In this document: one piece after another, positions 62,301 through 64,000 of the stretch
Layout of the letters: each line of letters starts with the position of its first letter
Numbering within the stretch: position 1 is the stretch's first letter
Assembly: GCA_022315425.1 (NCBI GenBank)
Contig: JAIUPT010000038.1
Span: 186,001 to 250,000 of the forward strand
Direction of reading: 5' to 3'
Length of the DNA stretch: 64,000 bases
Source: Pseudevernia furfuracea
Taxonomy: Eukaryota > Ascomycota > Lecanoromycetes > Lecanorales > Parmeliaceae
Translations under genes and position numbers: made by a program
The notes under the pieces: generated by a model
What the model was told of the DNA's origin: nothing
The model's input: the letters and a program-made list of their open reading frames with translations, nothing else
Database searches by the model: none

Positions 62301-64000
62301 TAATCGATCAGCCCAGTTGGAGAGTGTACCAAAAGAAATCTCGGTGTATCCTAAAAGAAATAGCCGGCCTTTGTAGGCTCTGAAGCTCATGTAAAAAGCG
62401 TCGGCAACGACCCCATGCATAGCAGCGACATCTTCATCTTCCAATTGATCAACAAGTTGATTGAGTTGGCCCGAGAACAGGTCAGCGTGATAAATGTGCT
62501 TCTGGACTAGGTCAGAAGAATCCGTCACAACCATTGTATTGTCTTCGAGAATAACCAGCTGTTGTGTAATTGTCAAGACTGCAAGGAGAGATCGGCTGAG
62601 CCATTGAACACCAACGATGGCCTCCTCAGCTTTCCACCTGTTACGTGGTTTGAATTGGAGACTTGGGGGTTCGTCTTTCACACGACTTGCCGAGGGTTCC
62701 ACTTCAAGTACGTCGAGGACTGTGACAATGTTCGACCAGCAGTAGACGAGCTTGATCCGTGATGATGTTTCCAATGTAATTGGATCCTTTTTCTTTAGCT
62801 TGACACTCGGAAACCATGCCAGCGCAGCAGTCATGGCGCCATGAGCGGCCACCTCCTTAGGTCTCGGAGCTTTGTACTGGGTTTGTGCTATGGGCGTGGT
62901 CGAAACAACAACCAACAGGTATGGTGTCAGCATGGCTACCAATCCCAATGGGTCTGCAGCATGCTCTGCATTCCCCAAGGGCAAGGGAGAAAAGGCTAAC
63001 ACAGAGCTGGGCTTCCTTTGACGATCAGCAATTGATGCTTTATCAGGGTACCGGCCAAGTATCCGAGTCGTCTTAACGGAGCGCGCCACTACTGCCATTC
63101 CCCTCGTAGCCAAGTGAGAAAATGCCATCCCCTTGTCGTCAGCTGAAGCAAGTGCGGTGTGTCGCATTCCCAGAAAGCCAATGTGAAGGATGGCAACATC
63201 CAGAGTATGCCCGTCAGCATTCGGAGCTCGACTCCTGTCGATTGGAGGGATGTGTAGAAAAGGTTTCGCAGGCCTCGCAGCCTCCCAAGTGAAAATGCTT
63301 CCAGAGGCGTGTCCGCCAGCTATCGTAGAGTGATCTGCAGATATGCTGATAGACGTAACAGACCCAGACTCGACAGCTTTTGTGCCTAAACCAATTATCG
63401 ATTTCAGATTCTGATTGTAGTCAAACATCAGTATGATGCCTTTCGAAGTTCCCAGTGCGATCGAAGCAGCTATAGCTATGCATGTAGGCCGCCCAAATTT
63501 ACGCTTCCCAACCTCAGAGAATGCTTCACCCGTCATCTTTCTGAGCTTTGTCCACCTAACGACCTCCCAGGGTGCCTGCGGCGACTCAGCAGATCCATCA
63601 TTCTGTATGGAGAAGGCCAACGAGGACTGCCGTGAGTGCACGTTGAGGAAGGCTGGCGAGGAAGCTCGAGGTGAGTTCAGTGGAGAAGGGGATAAGCGAG
63701 CTTGGAATCGCTTATCAAAGGGCCGCAGAGATGGTGTTGGACTTCGGCCATAGCTGGACATACGCGCCCCCCTGCCTGGAGAGAATGATTCTATAGAGCC
63801 CTTGGGCAGTCAGAACACGATCTGCCCTAAACACTCTTGGGTCTTACCTGCAGAGAAGGAGTGTCATCCGGGATCGAAAGGGACTCATCAGCACTTGATG
63901 GTCTCTCGGGAACCGGACTCGAAGTCTGCAATGGCCCAAAGTCTTCGCTCTCAACCTCGTTGTTGGAAGCCAAGCTGTCATCCTCCTCTTCAAATCCATT
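59355..64000 (-). CDS. VPS8: Vps8, CORVET endosomal tethering subunit (partial, 5' end outside window)
   Basis: Subunit of the CORVET complex that binds Vps21/Rab5 and tethers early endosomes. Two exons are visible: 64000-63848 (acidic start, NGFEEEDDSLASNN) and 63800-59355, joined in phase after a 47-nt intron. The visible part is 1532 residues. Seen: RSPTPSLRPFDKRFQARLSP, a WD-type propeller (CIAIAASIALGTSKGIILMF, TSISISADHSTIAGGHASGS), a long alpha-solenoid, and a C-terminal zinc finger beginning GQVCEGCGKRVWG, with SCRHMFHRVCL and MCPLET at the end supplying further ligands. The stop follows MCPLET directly, as in RING ends of Vps8. Confidence 0.92.

Overview
The window is nuclear DNA of a filamentous ascomycete (Pezizomycotina). 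Genes carry short GT-AG introns, mostly 45-130 nt. The conserved genes are textbook fungal ones (SIN3, CFT1, SNU114, VPS8, ERG10-type thiolase, cyclophilin H, LMBD1-like), and one duplicated segment shows the C-to-T/G-to-A pattern of repeat-induced point mutation (RIP). I cannot fix the class or species. Exon boundaries given below were read by eye and checked for reading phase; where I give a protein length, the exons sum to a whole number of codons.

Layout. 1-8.5 kb: SIN3 corepressor (minus strand, 3' end outside the window), a secreted FAS1-domain protein, and a four-exon gene with an HELAH zincin-like motif. 9.9-32.8 kb is an accessory stretch: a gene of unknown function (9996) whose 5' end recurs as a RIP-decayed copy near 17.1 kb; a broken TPR gene; a small inverted-repeat element; a GH13 maltase; a LaeA-like methyltransferase; an MFS transporter; a stand-alone CYP505-like P450; a copper-transporter (Ctr) fragment facing a ferric/cupric reductase; a cysteine synthase-rhodanese fusion; twin hairpin repeats; and a DHA2-type MFS gene with frame breaks. 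Two copies of a 61-bp repeat flank the methyltransferase/MFS pair.

33.6-64 kb is housekeeping: LMBD1-like transporter and CFT1 share a 308-bp divergent promoter. They are followed by an unnamed conserved helical protein, a membrane RING E3, cyclophilin H, a small membrane-anchored protein, SNU114 and an acetyl-CoA acetyltransferase (also divergent, 336 bp), a PTH11/rhodopsin-like membrane protein and VPS8 (5' end outside the window).

Working relations. Cft1 (mRNA 3' ends), Snu114 and cyclophilin H (spliceosome) are general RNA-processing factors, and Sin3 is the histone-deacetylase scaffold. Vps8 (CORVET) and the LMBD1-like protein act at the endosome or vacuole. In the accessory region the reductase plus Ctr fragment suggest a former copper or iron uptake pair. 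The methyltransferase, MFS and P450 look like tailoring and transport genes, but no polyketide synthase, NRPS, terpene cyclase or other backbone enzyme is visible.
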